In this document: positions 52,518 to 62,866 of the stretch, piece after piece
Position numbering within the stretch: the first letter of the stretch is position 1
Layout of the letters: each line of letters starts with the position of its first letter
DNA from: Qipengyuania oceanensis
GTDB taxonomy: Bacteria; Pseudomonadota; Alphaproteobacteria; Sphingomonadales; Sphingomonadaceae
Direction: 5' to 3'
Assembly (NCBI RefSeq): GCF_009827535.1
Contig: NZ_WTYN01000001.1
Location: 124,001 to 188,000 of the forward strand
Length of the DNA stretch: 64,000 nucleotides
Made by a program: the position numbers and the translations under genes
Notes under the pieces: generated by a model
What the model was told of the DNA's origin: nothing
The model's database searches: none
What the model saw: only the letters and a program-made list of their open reading frames with translations

Positions 52518-54638
52518 GTGAGCATTCCGGTCGATGGATGGTCGGCAGTCGTGGGCACGTTGTTCCACATGCTCGGGGCCATCGTCAGCATCAGTGCGGC
52601 TGCCTGGGTCTATCGCCGCGGCGAGAAGGCCCGTCCCGAACGTGCTGCCATCATCGGCGCGCTGTGCCTTACAGCGCTGTGGTGCATTTCCGTCGCTTCG
52701 TTCGGTCCGTTGTCGTTTCTCGCGGTCGTCACCGAAGCCGCGCGAACACTAGCGTGGCTGGTGGTCGTGCTGCGGCTGTTCGCCAATGACGGGCGCGATG
52801 CGAGCATGGCCCCGGTGCGGCCGGTAGTCGTCGTCCTAGCGCTGGTGGTGTGCCTCCAGCCACTGCTCGGCTTTGTCGAGCGCAACATCGCGGCAACGGG
52901 AGAGATCTCGCTGCTGACCGCGCAATCGGCGCGCCTGCTGCACCTCCTCGTCGCGGTCGGTGCGCTGATGCTGCTCCACAATCTCTACGCGGGGGCGGCT
53001 ACGGCTTCGCGGCAGATGCTGCGCTGGAGCGCGGCAGGCCTCGCTGCGATGTGGGCGTTCGATCTCAATTACTACACGATTGCCTGGCTCGGAAAATCGC
53101 TGCCGGTCGAGCTTGCGGCATTCCACGGGCTCATTGCCGCCATCGTCGCTCTCCCGGTCGCGATCAGCACGCGGGCGAGTTCCTCCGGCATGGCTTTTCG
53201 CCCGTCGCGCGCGGTTGCTTTCCGTACTCTCTCGCTGGTCGTGATCGGCATCTACCTGCTGGGCATGATCGTGATCGCGCGGTGGCTGAGCCTGTTCGTG
53301 GGCGACATGAGCCGGCTGACGCAGGTCGGCTTCGTGGTCGCCGCGACCACGGTAGCGCTCTTGTGGCTGCCATCCCATCGCATGCGCGCCTGGTTGCGCG
53401 TGACGGCGGCCAAGCATTTCTTCCAGCATCGCTACGACTATCGTGCGGAATGGCTGAGGTTCAACGCGACTATCGGCAGCGGCGGAAACAGCGCGCTTAC
53501 GCTGCAGGAACGCGCGGTGCAGGCGGTGGCGGACATCACCGACAGTCCCTCGGGACTGCTTCTCACGCCGACCGACGATGGCTCGCTCGAACTGGCTGCA
53601 CGCTGGCAGTGGCCCTCGCTCGAAGTGCCAGGCCAGGCCTTGCCCGAGGACCTGGGCGACCTGCTCGAGCGCGAAAGCTTCATTCTCGATCTCGACGAGA
53701 CCCGTCAGGGGCGCGACCATCATGGCGAAATGGCGCTGGTCCCCGCCTGGCTACATGCCGATCGCCGGGCCTGGGCATTGGTGCCGCTGTCGCATTTCGA
53801 CCGCCTGGTCGGCGTGGTGGTGCTGGCCCGGCCACCTCATCCGCGCTCGCTCGATTGGGAAGACTTCGACCTGCTGCGCGTGGTCGGCCAGCAGCTGGCC
53901 AGCTACCTGGCGGAATATTCCGGCCAGCAGGCGCTGATGGATGCAAGCCGGTTCGACGAATTCAATCGCCGGATCGCCTTCGTCATGCACGACATCAAGA
54001 ATCTTTCGAGCCAGCTGTCGCTCCTGCTCCGCAATGCCGAAAAGCACGCCGACAAGCCGGAATTTCGTGAGGATATGCTCGTCACGCTGCGCAACAGCGC
54101 GGACAAGCTGAATCATCTGCTCGCGCGGCTCGGCCGGTACGGCACGGACAGCGCGCCGCAGCGCGACAAGCTCGAGCTGGGAGGGATCGCCCGTGCGATC
54201 GCTGCGCGTTACGACGGGCAGCACAGGGTCGTCGTCGTGGCCCCCGAGCCGTGCGAGGCTTCGGGCGATCGGGAAGCGCTGGAGCAGGCAATCGCGCACC
54301 TGGTGCAGAATGCTATCGACGCGAGCGAGGCCGGTCAGACCGTCTACCTCGAGGTTTCGAACGACGGGGTGCTGGGCCGGATCGACATAGCGGATTCCGG
54401 CCATGGCATGAGCCCGAACTTCCTGCGGTCCGGGCTCTTCAAACCATTCGTGTCCTCCAAGCCCGATGGCTTTGGCATCGGCGCGTTCGAGGCGCGCGAA
54501 TTGGTCCGTGCGATGGGCGGGCGGCTCGAAGTGGAATCGCGGGAAGGGCTGGGAACGCGCTTTTCGCTGTGCCTCCCGCTCAGCGCCACCGCCACCTTCC
54601 TCGCTCCCGAAAACACAGACATCCAGAAGGTCGCCTGA
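52518..54638 (+). CDS. prsK: PEP-CTERM-system histidine kinase PrsK
   Basis: A 706-residue sensor kinase with about eight membrane segments in the first 300 residues, a GAF-like middle, and a kinase core: H-box FVMHDIKNLSSQLSLL (phospho-His), N-box HLVQNAIDAS, G1 DSGHGM and G2 GFGIGAFEAREL. This layout is that of PrsK, the kinase paired with PrsR in exosortase/PEP-CTERM organisms. GTG 52518 is the start. The stop overlaps prsR (TGATG), so the pair is translationally coupled. Confidence 0.9.
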   Translation: MSIPVDGWSAVVGTLFHMLGAIVSISAAAWVYRRGEKARPERAAIIGALCLTALWCISVASFGPLSFLAVVTEAARTLAWLVVVLRLFANDGRDASMAPVRPVVVVLALVVCLQPLLGFVERNIAATGEISLLTAQSARLLHLLVAVGALMLLHNLYAGAATASRQMLRWSAAGLAAMWAFDLNYYTIAWLGKSLPVELAAFHGLIAAIVALPVAISTRASSSGMAFRPSRAVAFRTLSLVVIGIYLLGMIVIARWLSLFVGDMSRLTQVGFVVAATTVALLWLPSHRMRAWLRVTAAKHFFQHRYDYRAEWLRFNATIGSGGNSALTLQERAVQAVADITDSPSGLLLTPTDDGSLELAARWQWPSLEVPGQALPEDLGDLLERESFILDLDETRQGRDHHGEMALVPAWLHADRRAWALVPLSHFDRLVGVVVLARPPHPRSLDWEDFDLLRVVGQQLASYLAEYSGQQALMDASRFDEFNRRIAFVMHDIKNLSSQLSLLLRNAEKHADKPEFREDMLVTLRNSADKLNHLLARLGRYGTDSAPQRDKLELGGIARAIAARYDGQHRVVVVAPEPCEASGDREALEQAIAHLVQNAIDASEAGQTVYLEVSNDGVLGRIDIADSGHGMSPNFLRSGLFKPFVSSKPDGFGIGAFEARELVRAMGGRLEVESREGLGTRFSLCLPLSATATFLAPENTDIQKVA

Positions 54639-56014
54639 TGCCGGAGAAGAAAACCCAAGCCCTGCCCAAACTGCTGATCGTCGAGGACGACGAGGGCCTG
54701 CAGGCCCAGCTGAAGTGGGCCTACGAGGATTTCGAAGTCCTGATCGCGGGCGATCGCGACACCGCGCTGGCACTGCTCCGCTCGGAAGAGCCGGCCGTCG
54801 TCACGCTCGACCTCGGCTTGCCCCCGGATCCCGACGGGACGAGCGAGGGCTTCGCGGTGCTGGACGCGATCATGCAATTGCGGCCCCAGACCAAGGTGGT
54901 GGTCGCCTCGGGTCACGGGGCACGTGAAAGCGCGCTGCAGGCGATCGAGCGCGGGGCCTACGATTTCTACCAGAAGCCGGTCGATATCGAGGCTCTCGGA
55001 CTGATCGTGCGCCGGGCCTGCAACCTTGCCCAGATCGAGGCCGAGAACCGCAAGCTGGCAGCGCGCGCAGGCGAAGAGAACACCGTGCTGGGCGGTCTCA
55101 TCACCAGCGCGCCGGAAATGCTCAAGGTCGCGCGGACCATCGAACGCGTCGCCGATACCAACGTCTCGGTGCTGCTGCTCGGGGCGAGCGGAACGGGCAA
55201 GGAACTGCTCGCCAAGGGGCTTCACGAATCGAGCGAGCGGCGCGACCGTGCCTTCGTCGCGATAAACTGCGCCGCGATCCCCGAGAACCTGCTCGAAAGC
55301 GAGCTGTTCGGGCACGAGAAGGGCGCGTTTACCGGTGCCGTTCGCACGACCGAGGGCAAGATCGAACTCGCCGACGGCGGCACTCTGTTCCTCGACGAGG
55401 TGGGCGACATTCCGCTGCCCTTGCAGGTCAAGCTGTTGCGCTTCCTGCAGGAGCGCACGATCGAGCGCATCGGGGGCCGCAAGGAAATCGCGGTCGACAC
55501 GCGGATCGTGTGCGCGACCCACCAGAACCTGGAAAAGATGATCCAGGAAGGCAGTTTCCGCGAGGACCTCTATTACCGCTTGGCTGAGATCGTCGTCACG
55601 ATCCCGTCGCTGCGCGAGCGTCCGGGCGATGCGCCGCTGCTCGCCAGGGCATTCCTCAACCGGTTTGCGAGCGAGATGAACCCGGCGATCAAGGGCTTTG
55701 CGCCCGATGCACTGGCCGCGATCGACGCGTGGCCCTGGCCGGGCAATGTCCGCGAACTTGAAAATCGCGTGAAGCGCGCCGTCATCATGGCCGATGGGAA
55801 GCTGGTTTCCGCCGGCGACCTCGATCTAACCGACCCGGCCGAGGCGGAACTCGATGCGCTGAACCTCAAGAGCGCCCGCGAGATGGCCGATCGCAAGATC
55901 ATTCGCCACGCCCTAGCGCGAAGCGAAGGCAATATTTCCAGCACCGCCCGGATGCTCGGCATCAGCCGTCCAACGCTCTACGACCTGCTCAAGCAATACG
56001 ACCTGCACGCCTGA
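54638..56014 (+). CDS. prsR: PEP-CTERM-box sigma-54-dependent response regulator PrsR
   Basis: A 458-residue response regulator: receiver (LLIVEDDEGLQ; phospho-Asp in VVTLDLGLPP), AAA+ ATPase with Walker A GASGTGKELL, the sigma-54 contact loop GAFTGA, Walker B LFLDEVGD, and a Fis-type HTH (SSTARMLGISRPTLYDLL). It should open sigma-54 promoters of exosortase-linked exopolysaccharide and PEP-CTERM genes. Walker A has GASGTGK where GESGTGK is usual. The start overlaps the prsK stop. Confidence 0.92.
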   Translation: MPEKKTQALPKLLIVEDDEGLQAQLKWAYEDFEVLIAGDRDTALALLRSEEPAVVTLDLGLPPDPDGTSEGFAVLDAIMQLRPQTKVVVASGHGARESALQAIERGAYDFYQKPVDIEALGLIVRRACNLAQIEAENRKLAARAGEENTVLGGLITSAPEMLKVARTIERVADTNVSVLLLGASGTGKELLAKGLHESSERRDRAFVAINCAAIPENLLESELFGHEKGAFTGAVRTTEGKIELADGGTLFLDEVGDIPLPLQVKLLRFLQERTIERIGGRKEIAVDTRIVCATHQNLEKMIQEGSFREDLYYRLAEIVVTIPSLRERPGDAPLLARAFLNRFASEMNPAIKGFAPDALAAIDAWPWPGNVRELENRVKRAVIMADGKLVSAGDLDLTDPAEAELDALNLKSAREMADRKIIRHALARSEGNISSTARMLGISRPTLYDLLKQYDLHA

Positions 56015-56056
56015 GCGCACTCGACAGCACGCAGAGTTGAAGGCAGTGGGCCGCGG

Positions 56057-57025
56057 ATGCGTTCACGTCTCGCAATCCTTGCCGATCCGATGGTGGTCAT
56101 GCTGGTGCTGGCAACCGGCTTTGCCGTATTGCTGCCGGTCGCCGGCGAGGCGCGCACTGCAGCGCAGCAAGTCTCCAACGTCGCGATCTTCGTGCTGTTT
56201 CTCGTCAACGGGATGCGCGTCCCGCGTGGCGATATCGCGCGCGGGCTCGCCAACTGGCGGTTCTTCCTCCCGCTGACGCTGTTCGTGTTCGGCGCGATGG
56301 CCCTGATGGGGCTGGGGCTGTCGCGACTCGCGAGCCTGACGCTTCCACCGCTGGTGGCGCTGGGTTTCGTGTTTCTCGGTACGCTACCTTCCACTGTGCA
56401 ATCGGCCACGTCCTATTCGACGCTGGCAGGCGGCAATGTCGCGCTCTCGGTGATCGGGGCGGCCTTGCTGAACATCCTCGGGGTATTCGTGACTGCACCG
56501 CTGTTCGCATTGCTCGGCGGGGGCGAGGCCGTCGCCGCGGGCAGCGATGTCATCGTGAAGATCGGCCTGATCCTGGTGTTGCCCTTCGCAATCGGGCAGG
56601 TGGTGCAGGGCTGGACCGGCGAGTGGGTGAAGTCGCACAAGTCCAAGATCGTCTGGCTCGATCGCGGGATCATCGCGCTCGCCGTCTACGTCGCCATGTC
56701 GGGTGCTGTCTCGCAAGGCCTGCTCGGCGATCTCGATGCGGAGAGCTGGGCCTGGCTGGTCGCAACAGTCGTCCTGTTCCTCGCGCTCGCCAATATTGCT
56801 GCGTGGATCGGCGCAAGGATGCTCGGCTACCCGCTGCCCGACCGGATCAGTTTCCTGTTCGCGGGATCACAGAAGAGCGTGGCCATCGGGGCTCCGCTCG
56901 CGGCAATCCTGTTCCCCCCGACAACCGCCGGCTTCGTGATCGCGCCGCTTTTGCTGTACCACCTTCTGCAGCTGGTGCTGGCGGCGCCGCTCGCTACTCG
57001 ATTGGCACGGCTGGCGAGGAACTGA
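56057..57025 (+). CDS. Bile-acid:sodium-symporter-like (SBF/BASS) permease
   Basis: A 322-residue membrane protein with nine or ten segments. The signature GSQKSVAIGAPLAAILFPP and GTLPSTVQSATSYSTLAGGN mark the SBF-like branch of the bile acid/Na symporter superfamily; these transport organic anions. Substrate unknown. It follows prsR by about 40 bp and may be in the same transcript. Its end overlaps the convergent DUF475 gene by 32 bp. Confidence 0.85.
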   Translation: MRSRLAILADPMVVMLVLATGFAVLLPVAGEARTAAQQVSNVAIFVLFLVNGMRVPRGDIARGLANWRFFLPLTLFVFGAMALMGLGLSRLASLTLPPLVALGFVFLGTLPSTVQSATSYSTLAGGNVALSVIGAALLNILGVFVTAPLFALLGGGEAVAAGSDVIVKIGLILVLPFAIGQVVQGWTGEWVKSHKSKIVWLDRGIIALAVYVAMSGAVSQGLLGDLDAESWAWLVATVVLFLALANIAAWIGARMLGYPLPDRISFLFAGSQKSVAIGAPLAAILFPPTTAGFVIAPLLLYHLLQLVLAAPLATRLARLARN

Positions 57026-58067
57026 CGCCGTGCCGCCGATTGTGGCGGACCGACCACCACAGCGAGAGCCCTATCAGGATTGCACCGATCAGTCCCGTGA
57101 TCGTTTCCGGGATATGGATCTTCGCCGACAGCAGCATGATCGCGCCGAGCACGATGATGGCCCAAAACGCCCCGTTCTCGAGGAACTGGTATTGCGCAAG
57201 CGTGCCCTTCTTCACGAGGTGGATGGTCATCGACCGAACGAACATCGCGCCGATCGACAGGCCCAGCGCGATGACGACCATGTTGTTCGACAGGGCGAAT
57301 GCGCCGATCACGCCGTCGAAGCTGAAGCTGGCATCGAGCACGTTGAGATAGAGAAATCCGCCTAGCCCGCTGCGCACGGCCGCGCCTGCAAGCTTCTGCT
57401 TTTCCTCGTGCAGTTCGAGCAGCGCGTTGATCCCCTCGACCGCGATGAAAGTCACGAGACCCAAGATACCGGCAATGAGAAAGGTCAGCGCTTCCTCATC
57501 CGGCAGCAACGTCGAAATGCCCCACAGCGCCAGCAGCAGCAGCGCGATCTCGGCGGCGGGAAGAGCCGCGAACTTCGCGAGGAACTCTTCCACCTTGCGG
57601 ATCCAGTGCACTTCCTTGTCGGCATCGAAAAAGAACTTCAATCCGACCATCGCCAGGAATGCGCCGCCGAAGCCTGCGATGCCGACATGGGCCGAACTGA
57701 CAAGACGCTCGTATTCCGCAGGATCGTTGAGCGACAGGTTGATCGTCTCGATCGGACCGAGGCCGGCTGCGATCGCGACGATCGCCAGCGGAAAGACGAT
57801 CCGCATTCCGAAGACCGCGAAGGCGATTCCCCAGGTCAGGAAACGCCGTTGCCATACGTCGTCCATGTCCTTCAGAACCGAGGCGTTCACCACGGCGTTG
57901 TCGAAGCTGAGCGAGATTTCGAGCACTGCCAGCACCACGACGATCCACAGCAGCGACAATGTTCCTCCCACCGAGCCGGTGCTCGCCCAGCCATACCAGA
58001 CCGCGAGGCCGAGGCAGAACAGCGTGAACAGGAAAGAGAATTTGTAGAAGCGCAGCAGTGTCGCCAT
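56994..58067 (-). CDS. DUF475/TerC-superfamily membrane protein
   Basis: A 357-residue integral membrane protein with repeated TerC-like motifs: VLEISLSFDNAVVNASVL early, and LDASFSFDGVIGAFALSNN late. The paired acidic FDNA and FDGV membrane motifs suggest metal-ion transport (manganese or calcium in related families); substrate is unproven. ATG 58067 is used; the longer open frame runs antisense through panB. Confidence 0.85.
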   Translation of the reverse strand: MATLLRFYKFSFLFTLFCLGLAVWYGWASTGSVGGTLSLLWIVVVLAVLEISLSFDNAVVNASVLKDMDDVWQRRFLTWGIAFAVFGMRIVFPLAIVAIAAGLGPIETINLSLNDPAEYERLVSSAHVGIAGFGGAFLAMVGLKFFFDADKEVHWIRKVEEFLAKFAALPAAEIALLLLALWGISTLLPDEEALTFLIAGILGLVTFIAVEGINALLELHEEKQKLAGAAVRSGLGGFLYLNVLDASFSFDGVIGAFALSNNMVVIALGLSIGAMFVRSMTIHLVKKGTLAQYQFLENGAFWAIIVLGAIMLLSAKIHIPETITGLIGAILIGLSLWWSVRHNRRHGVSSSPAVPIE

Positions 58068-58080
58068 GGGGCAGGGGCCT

Positions 58081-58953
58081 TCAGGTCTTGGGCTGGTAAG
58101 TCTGTTCTTCGCCCGGGAAAGTGCGTGAACGCACTTCCGAGGCATAGGTTTCGGCGGCCTTCGAGATGACGCTCGCCATGTCTTCGTAGCGTTTGACGAA
58201 GCGCGGAACCCGCTCGAACATGCCGAGCATGTCCTCGGTGACCAGTACCTGGCCATCGCATTGCGACGAGGCGCCGATGCCGATGGTCGGGCATGAAACC
58301 GCCTTGGTAACGTCGATCGCGATCGGCTCGACCACGCCTTCGACGACGATGGCGAAGGCTCCCGCCTCGTCGAGCGCCTTGGCATCGGACACGATCTTGT
58401 CCGCTTCGGCATCGCTACGCCCGCGCGCCATGTAGCCGCCGAGCACGTTGACCGCCTGCGGGGTGAGGCCGACGTGGCCCATCACCGGGATGCCGCGTTC
58501 ATTCAGGAAGCGGACTGTCTCGGCCATTTGCGCCCCGCCTTCCAGCTTCACCGCTGCCGCACCGCTGTCCTTCAGCAGGCGCGAGGCGCTCTCGAAGGCC
58601 TGTTCGGGCGAACGCTCGTAACTGCCGAAAGGCATATCGACGACGACCACTGCGTGATAGCTGCCGCGCACGACGGCCGCGGCGTGGTTGGCCATCATGT
58701 CGAGAGTGACGGGAATGGTCGAAGGCAGGCCATAGATCACCTGGCCCAGGGAATCCCCGACCAGCAGGATATCGCAATGCGCGTCGAGCAGCTGAGCGGT
58801 GCGGGCGGTATAAGCGGTCAGCATCACGAGCGGTTCATCGACCGAGCCATCCTTCTTGTGCGCGCGGATTTTGGGCACCGTGAGCCGCTTCATCGGCTGC
58901 GGGGTCGGATTGGCGCGGCTGGTCGACGTATCGAGCTGGAAGGTCGTGGACAT
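58081..58953 (-). CDS. panB: 3-methyl-2-oxobutanoate hydroxymethyltransferase PanB
   Basis: A 290-residue ketopantoate hydroxymethyltransferase, first step of pantothenate synthesis. Motifs: [31 protein letters not shown] in parts ([18 protein letters not shown]), [30 protein letters not shown] and [18 protein letters not shown] 58953 is chosen; the open frame reaches 59049. The substrate, 3-methyl-2-oxobutanoate, is also the substrate of the dehydrogenase at 23.7 kb. 13 bp separate it from the DUF475 gene downstream. Confidence 0.95.
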   Translation of the reverse strand: MSTTFQLDTSTSRANPTPQPMKRLTVPKIRAHKKDGSVDEPLVMLTAYTARTAQLLDAHCDILLVGDSLGQVIYGLPSTIPVTLDMMANHAAAVVRGSYHAVVVVDMPFGSYERSPEQAFESASRLLKDSGAAAVKLEGGAQMAETVRFLNERGIPVMGHVGLTPQAVNVLGGYMARGRSDAEADKIVSDAKALDEAGAFAIVVEGVVEPIAIDVTKAVSCPTIGIGASSQCDGQVLVTEDMLGMFERVPRFVKRYEDMASVISKAAETYASEVRSRTFPGEEQTYQPKT

Positions 58954-59099
58954 GGTCGCGGTGTGTAGACGGCCAATCTGGGCGGGGGAAGGGCGCAGAT
59001 TCCGCCTTGCTTTGATACGGGCAAACGCTAGCTTCCGGCGCATTATCAAGGGGCCGGCATCCTCGAGGGAAACGACCGGTCGGGAAAGGGAACTCCTCC

Positions 59100-60686
59100 A
59101 TGCTCTTGGATCGCGTCAAACCGCTGGATGCCATTTTGGCGGCAGCGGAAAAGAAATCGCTCAAACGCTCGCTCGGAGCGATCCAGCTGATGCTGTTCGG
59201 CATCGGCTGCATCATCGGCACCGGCATCTTCGTGCTGACCGCCGCCGGTGCGCAGAAGGCCGGACCCGGCCTGATGCTCGCGTTCATCATCGCCGGCGCC
59301 GTCTGCGTCGTGGCGGCGCTCTGCTACGCGGAAATCGCCTCCACCATCCCGGTTTCGGGGTCCGCCTACACCTACTCCTACGCCACAATGGGCGAATTCC
59401 TCGCCTGGACGGTCGGTTGGGCGCTGGTGCTCGAATACGCGATCGCGGCGAGCGCCGTTTCGGTCGGTTGGTCTGGGTATTTCGTCGGGACGATCCTCAA
59501 CGAGTTCATGGGCGTACAGCTACCAGCCTGGCTCGCGGCCGGGCCACTGGTACTCGGCGGCGCGGAAGGCGGGTTCATCAACCTGCCCGCCATGTTCATC
59601 GCGTTGCTGATCACCGGCCTGCTGATGATCGGGACCAGCGAAAGCGCGAAGGTCAATGCGGTGCTGGTAGCCATCAAGGTCACCGCGCTGACGATCTTCA
59701 TCGCGCTGACCCTGACCAGCGCCTATTTCGACCCCGACAAGTTCAACCCGTTCCTGCCCGCCGGCCTGTTCGGCGGCTTCGGCTCGGGCGTCGGTGCGGT
59801 CGGTGCCGCAGCGACGATCTTCTTCGCTTACGTCGGTTTCGACGCGGTCTCGACTGCGGCTGAAGAAACCAAGGACCCGCAACGCAACGTGCCGATCGGC
59901 CTGGTCGGTTCACTCGTATTCTGCACTATCTTCTACATTCTCGTCGCTGCCGGTGCGGTCGGCACGATCGGCGGCCAGCCGATCATGGGACCGAACGGCA
60001 TTCCGTTCCCCGCCGGGTCGGAAGAACTGGCGCGCCAGTGCATGATGCCGGAACACGCACAGGCGCTGGTCTGCTCTAACGAGGCACTGGCTCACGTCCT
60101 GCGCCAGATCGGCTTCTCGGGCGTCGGCAACATGCTCGGCATCGCCGCCTTCCTCGCGCTTCCGTCCGTCATCCTCGTTCTGCTGTTCGCGCAGACGCGC
60201 ATCTTCTTCGTGATGAGCCGCGACGGGCTGCTGCCGGAATTCCTCAGCAAGGTGCACCCCAAGTGGCACACGCCGCACGTGGTCACCGCGATCACCGGCT
60301 GCGTCGTTGCAGTCGGCGCCGCCTTCTTCCCGGTCGGCCAGCTCGCGGATATCGCCAACGCCGGAACGCTCTACGCCTTCCTGATGGTCGCGATCGCCGT
60401 CATGCTGCTGCGCAAGCAGCGTCCGGACGTGAAGCGCAGCTTCCGTGTCGCCGGCTTGTGGCTGGTTGGCCCGCTGACGATCTTCGGCTGCGCCTTCCTG
60501 TTCCTGAACCTGCCGTCGGAAGCCATGTTCGTGCTGCCGATCTGGTCGGTGCTCGGCTTCGTGATCTACTTCGGTTACAGCCGCAGCCACAGCCACCTGG
60601 GCCGCGGCATCGTCGAAGTGGTCGACGACATCGAGGGCGTGGAGCACGCCATTCCGATCGATACACCGGAAAGCAGGCGGGACTGA
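59100..60686 (+). CDS. APC-superfamily amino acid permease
   Basis: A 528-residue permease with twelve or more membrane segments. The first segment [17 protein letters not shown] is the APC unwound-helix motif, followed by [19 protein letters not shown] and [16 protein letters not shown]. The family context is the cationic/branched amino-acid CAT branch, but substrate is open. A strong bidirectional terminator follows. Confidence 0.88.
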   Translation: MLLDRVKPLDAILAAAEKKSLKRSLGAIQLMLFGIGCIIGTGIFVLTAAGAQKAGPGLMLAFIIAGAVCVVAALCYAEIASTIPVSGSAYTYSYATMGEFLAWTVGWALVLEYAIAASAVSVGWSGYFVGTILNEFMGVQLPAWLAAGPLVLGGAEGGFINLPAMFIALLITGLLMIGTSESAKVNAVLVAIKVTALTIFIALTLTSAYFDPDKFNPFLPAGLFGGFGSGVGAVGAAATIFFAYVGFDAVSTAAEETKDPQRNVPIGLVGSLVFCTIFYILVAAGAVGTIGGQPIMGPNGIPFPAGSEELARQCMMPEHAQALVCSNEALAHVLRQIGFSGVGNMLGIAAFLALPSVILVLLFAQTRIFFVMSRDGLLPEFLSKVHPKWHTPHVVTAITGCVVAVGAAFFPVGQLADIANAGTLYAFLMVAIAVMLLRKQRPDVKRSFRVAGLWLVGPLTIFGCAFLFLNLPSEAMFVLPIWSVLGFVIYFGYSRSHSHLGRGIVEVVDDIEGVEHAIPIDTPESRRD

Positions 60687-60702
60687 TCCGGCAATCGGAC
60701 AA

Positions 60703-60740
60703 GAAAAAAGGGCCGCTCCTTCATCGGGAGCGGCCCTTTT
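60703..60740. terminator. Bidirectional rho-independent terminator
   Basis: GGGCCGCTCC (60710-60719) and GGAGCGGCCC (60727-60736) form a perfect 10-bp stem with a 7-nt loop, preceded by an A tract (60704-60709) and followed by TTTT. It serves the permease gene and the convergent flavin-protein gene. Confidence 0.9.
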
Positions 60741-60770
60741 CGTTGATGCATTCGACGTGGTGAGCTGACC

Positions 60771-61256
60771 TTACAGTTCGACTGAGGTCACGTGCTTCTT
60801 TTCGGCATCGTCGTGGACGTTCATGCCGAGGGCCATCTTGCCGACATTGAGCAGGCTCATGTCGCCGTCCCAGATCTCGGCAGTGCCGAGGTCCATCCGC
60901 AAAAACAGGATATCGGGATCGTCCTTGCCGCCGTCGTACCAGGCGGCGACGAAGTTGTTCCACATATCGTCGAAGATTTCGCGGTCGGTTTCGACGGCTA
61001 GGGTTCCGTTGAACCGGGCGAACATCTTGTGATCGTTGCCAGCGTAAGTGGCAGTCACTCGGCCGAGCTTTGCAAAGTCGCTCTTCGTTTGGGTGAAGAA
61101 CCAGATCGCGCTGTTGGCGTCCTTGTCGAGTTGTGCCGTCATCGGCACGGCCGTCTGCGGCTGGCCATCGAGCTCGAGGAAGAGGAACGAGGAATCGGCC
61201 ATCGCCTTCCAGAATTTCTTCTTCAGTTCGTCGGGATTGCCTTCAGCGTGTTTCAT
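60771..61256 (-). CDS. Flavin split-barrel (pyridoxamine-phosphate-oxidase-like) stress protein
   Basis: A 161-residue protein of the general-stress GS26/pyridoxamine 5'-phosphate oxidase-like family: FLFLELDGQPQTAVPMTAQL, IWFFTQTKSDFAKLG and an acidic middle. The fold binds FMN or F420; the enzymatic role is unknown. ATG 61256 follows AAGGAG. The frame continues upstream but in a shadow of other sequence. Confidence 0.83.
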   Translation of the reverse strand: MKHAEGNPDELKKKFWKAMADSSFLFLELDGQPQTAVPMTAQLDKDANSAIWFFTQTKSDFAKLGRVTATYAGNDHKMFARFNGTLAVETDREIFDDMWNNFVAAWYDGGKDDPDILFLRMDLGTAEIWDGDMSLLNVGKMALGMNVHDDAEKKHVTSVEL

Positions 61257-61365
61257 GGGTTTCTCCTTATCAATTGTCGACGCAACGAGCAGGAGAGAGA
61301 ACGGGTTCCGCAAATGTCCGGCAGATCGTTGGCGACAAGCGGCCAGCGGACGCGGGGGTGCAGGG

Positions 61366-61758
61366 TCAGTTGCGCGAAACGAGGCTGCGCCGTCCCTTTT
61401 GCGCGACGGGAATGTTTCCGAAATTGGCGACCGGTCCGCTGGGCGACACGCTCCTTGCAGCCATGGCCTCGATGACCTCGCTCGAGAGCGGGCGCTCGAA
61501 CTCCAAGCCGCAGCCCTCTGCATTCGACCAGATGATCTTGCCGAAGGCTTCGAAACCGGCCCACTCGAGCAAGCCGGATGTTCCGGTGGGCGGCGGGTTG
61601 CTGGTCGTGAACCGGGCGCCTTCCTGCGAGATATCGTAGAGCCATCCCTGGCGCTCGCCCATCGGCATGCGGAGCTTGGCCTGGCAATCCACGCGGTAGC
61701 GCGCGCTCGATCGCCGTTCGGACGGTCGAACCGTGGTCTGACCGCGGAAAAGGCCCAT
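61366..61758 (-). CDS. PilZ-domain protein
   Basis: A 130-residue single PilZ domain. The cyclic-di-GMP-binding RxxxR is present in ERRSSARYRV and the D-x-S-x-x-G in LYDISQEGARF, so nucleotide binding is expected. No other domain is present; it may act as a soluble effector on motility, secretion or polysaccharide machinery. ATG 61758. It complements the EAL phosphodiesterase at 14056. Confidence 0.82.
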   Translation of the reverse strand: MGLFRGQTTVRPSERRSSARYRVDCQAKLRMPMGERQGWLYDISQEGARFTTSNPPPTGTSGLLEWAGFEAFGKIIWSNAEGCGLEFERPLSSEVIEAMAARSVSPSGPVANFGNIPVAQKGRRSLVSRN

Positions 61759-61862
61759 GCTGTGCTCCCGAAAAATGGTGTCGGACCGGCTTCGGGCAAT
61801 TTAGTTAAGAACGGATTGAGGGCGCCTCGCTGGCCACGATCAAGGGTCGCCAATTTAACATG

Positions 61863-61891
61863 AAAAAGGCGCGCCCCTTTCAGGACGCGCC
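61863..61891 (-). terminator. Rho-independent terminator after the alpha/beta hydrolase
   Basis: On the reverse strand GGCGCG (61891-61886) and CGCGCC (61873-61868) pair, followed by five T residues (complement of 61863-61867). Confidence 0.7.
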
Positions 61892-61952
61892 CCTTCATCG
61901 TCACGCGGCAGTAGGCGGTCCGATAACCGCTAGCCTGCCAAATGTTCGAGCC

Positions 61953-62765
61953 TCAACCTTTGCGCAGAAACTCGAGAATATCGTCACCAAGGCGCTCGGT
62001 CTGCGTGGCGAATACCGCGTGCGGTTCGCCTTCGTATTCGATGATCGACGCGCTCTCGACCTGGTCGGCAACTGCGCGGCCGGTCGCATCGATCGGCACG
62101 GTCACGTCCTTGGTCCCGTGGACGACGAGTGTCGGAACGGTGAAATGCGGCAGGTCCGGGCGGAAGTCGGTGGTCGCAAAGGCATCGGCCGACTGCAAGG
62201 TTGCATACTGGTTTGCCTGCATCGTCGTCTGCCAGGCCCAGTGACGTTCTTCATCGCTGACGTCGTCGCCGTAAAAGTCCTTGAAAAACCCGGTGAAGAA
62301 GGCGCGGAAATCGTCCTTCATGCCCTCGGCCATTTCATCGAACGTCGATTGCGGGACGCCTTCGGGATTGTCGTCGGTCTTGAGCATGAAGGGCACGACC
62401 GAACTTACCAGTACGGCCTGCGTGACGCCCTTTCCGCCGTGGCGCGACATGTAGCGGGCGATCTCGCCGCCACCCATCGAGAAGCCGACGAGCGCGACAT
62501 TCTCGGTTGCACCGGTTGCTGCCATGACGTCGGCAAGGTCGTCCGCGAAGGTATCGTAATCGTAGCCTGCCTTCGCATGATCGGACCGGCCGAAGCCGCG
62601 TCGGTCATACGCAATCGCGCGATAGCCGTTTTCGGCGAGCTTCATCATGATCGGATCCCAGCTGTCGCCGGACAGCGGCCAGCCGTGGATGAGAATGACG
62701 GGGCGTCCTTCGCCCAGTTCCTTGTAGCGCAGTCGAGTATCGTCCTTGGTTTGCAGATTCGGCAT
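61953..62765 (-). CDS. Alpha/beta hydrolase (chloroperoxidase-like)
   Basis: A 270-residue cytoplasmic alpha/beta hydrolase: oxyanion HGWPLSGDSW, AYDRRGFGRSDH, nucleophile VGFSMGGGE, then HGTKDVTVP for the acid and EGEPHAVFAT for the histidine. The wording is that of non-heme chloroperoxidase/esterase relatives. Substrate unknown. It is divergent from the SOS-linked radical SAM gene, with about 135 bp between starts. Confidence 0.87.
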   Translation of the reverse strand: MPNLQTKDDTRLRYKELGEGRPVILIHGWPLSGDSWDPIMMKLAENGYRAIAYDRRGFGRSDHAKAGYDYDTFADDLADVMAATGATENVALVGFSMGGGEIARYMSRHGGKGVTQAVLVSSVVPFMLKTDDNPEGVPQSTFDEMAEGMKDDFRAFFTGFFKDFYGDDVSDEERHWAWQTTMQANQYATLQSADAFATTDFRPDLPHFTVPTLVVHGTKDVTVPIDATGRAVADQVESASIIEYEGEPHAVFATQTERLGDDILEFLRKG

Positions 62766-62866
62766 TGAATAGTCTCCTTGAGCCGCTCCAACCGTCGGAA
62801 AACGGCTTCAGTTCCGGCATTTGCGCGGAATTACACCTGACGCCCGTTCAGACACCGACAAAACTG

